NCBI GenBank assembly: GCA_002010365.1
Contig: MTNL01000178.1
Span: forward strand, 1-6,414
DNA length: 6,414 nucleotides
Source of the DNA: Candidatus Acetothermia bacterium JdFR-50
GTDB taxonomy: Bacteria > Bipolaricaulota > Bipolaricaulia > Bipolaricaulales > Bipolaricaulaceae
Direction: 5' to 3'
The translations under genes and the position numbers were made by a program. The notes below the pieces were generated by a model. The model ran no database searches, was not told the DNA's origin, and saw only the letters and a program-made list of their open reading frames with translations. This document shows, piece by piece, positions 6,365 through 6,414 of this stretch (its first letter is position 1; each line of letters begins with the position of its first letter).

Positions 6365-6414
6365 TTATCCCCCGAACAAGAGATCGATTATGTCCCGCAA
6401 GGTATCGCCTTTTC
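6365..6414 (-). CDS. Possible C-terminus of a convergent gene
   Basis: On the minus strand an open frame enters from the right edge and ends in TAA at 6365-6367, giving KGDTLRDIIDLLFGG as its last residues. An amphipathic, acidic tail of this kind is plausible for a real protein end, and the codons lean towards G or C at the third position. It would converge on pgsA with only about ten bases between the two stop codons. Fifteen codons are too few to name a family, and a chance open frame is quite possible. Confidence 0.35.
   Translation of the reverse strand, partial: KGDTLRDIIDLLFGG

Noticed and set aside
1..6414. CRISPR array, insertion sequence, tRNA/rRNA gene, toxin-antitoxin or defence cassette
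   Set aside because: I saw no direct repeat array, terminal inverted repeats, transposase motif, tRNA-like cloverleaf or defence-gene motif on either strand by eye; nearly all of the sequence is taken up by the genes listed.

Overview
The window is a G+C-rich stretch of what looks like a bacterial chromosome. Four genes or gene remnants are packed head to tail on the minus strand, and one complete gene is divergent on the plus strand. The bacterial assignment rests on a bacterial-type MutS (836 aa) and a bacterial-type phosphatidylglycerophosphate synthase (PgsA), supported by a PAS/HD-GYP signalling gene. Against that background one gene stands out: a full-length Pus10 tRNA pseudouridine synthase, a family known from archaea and eukaryotes and not normally from bacteria. 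A deep-branching, possibly thermophilic bacterial lineage that has exchanged genes with archaea (for example a Bipolaricaulota/Acetothermia-like organism) would fit. That lineage is an inference and cannot be settled from this sequence.

Layout from left to right: 1-381 (minus) is the N-terminal part of an N-acyl-D-amino-acid deacylase-type amidohydrolase, cut by the window edge. 423-1661 (minus) is Pus10. 1727-3166 (minus) is a PAS-PAS-HD-GYP sensor/c-di-GMP phosphodiesterase gene broken by three single-base lesions: an in-frame TAG and two frameshifts that restore each other. 3211-5721 (minus) is mutS. 5722-5805 is an 84-bp divergent intergenic region with -10-like boxes very close to both start codons. 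5806-6354 (plus) is pgsA. The last 50 bases may hold the C-terminal codons of a convergent minus-strand gene.

The four minus-strand genes are separated by about 40-65 bp and may be co-transcribed from in front of mutS, but their functions are unrelated: DNA mismatch repair, second-messenger signalling, tRNA modification and D-amino-acid metabolism. PgsA makes the phosphatidylglycerophosphate precursor of acidic phospholipids and is transcribed away from them.

Most worth a second look are the archaeal/eukaryotic-type Pus10 among bacterial genes, the HD-GYP gene whose catalytic residues all survive despite three lesions, the apparently leaderless starts of mutS and pgsA, and the homopolymer tracts in mutS. 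No RNA gene, mobile element or CRISPR array was seen, and there is no gene-free stretch longer than about 85 bp.
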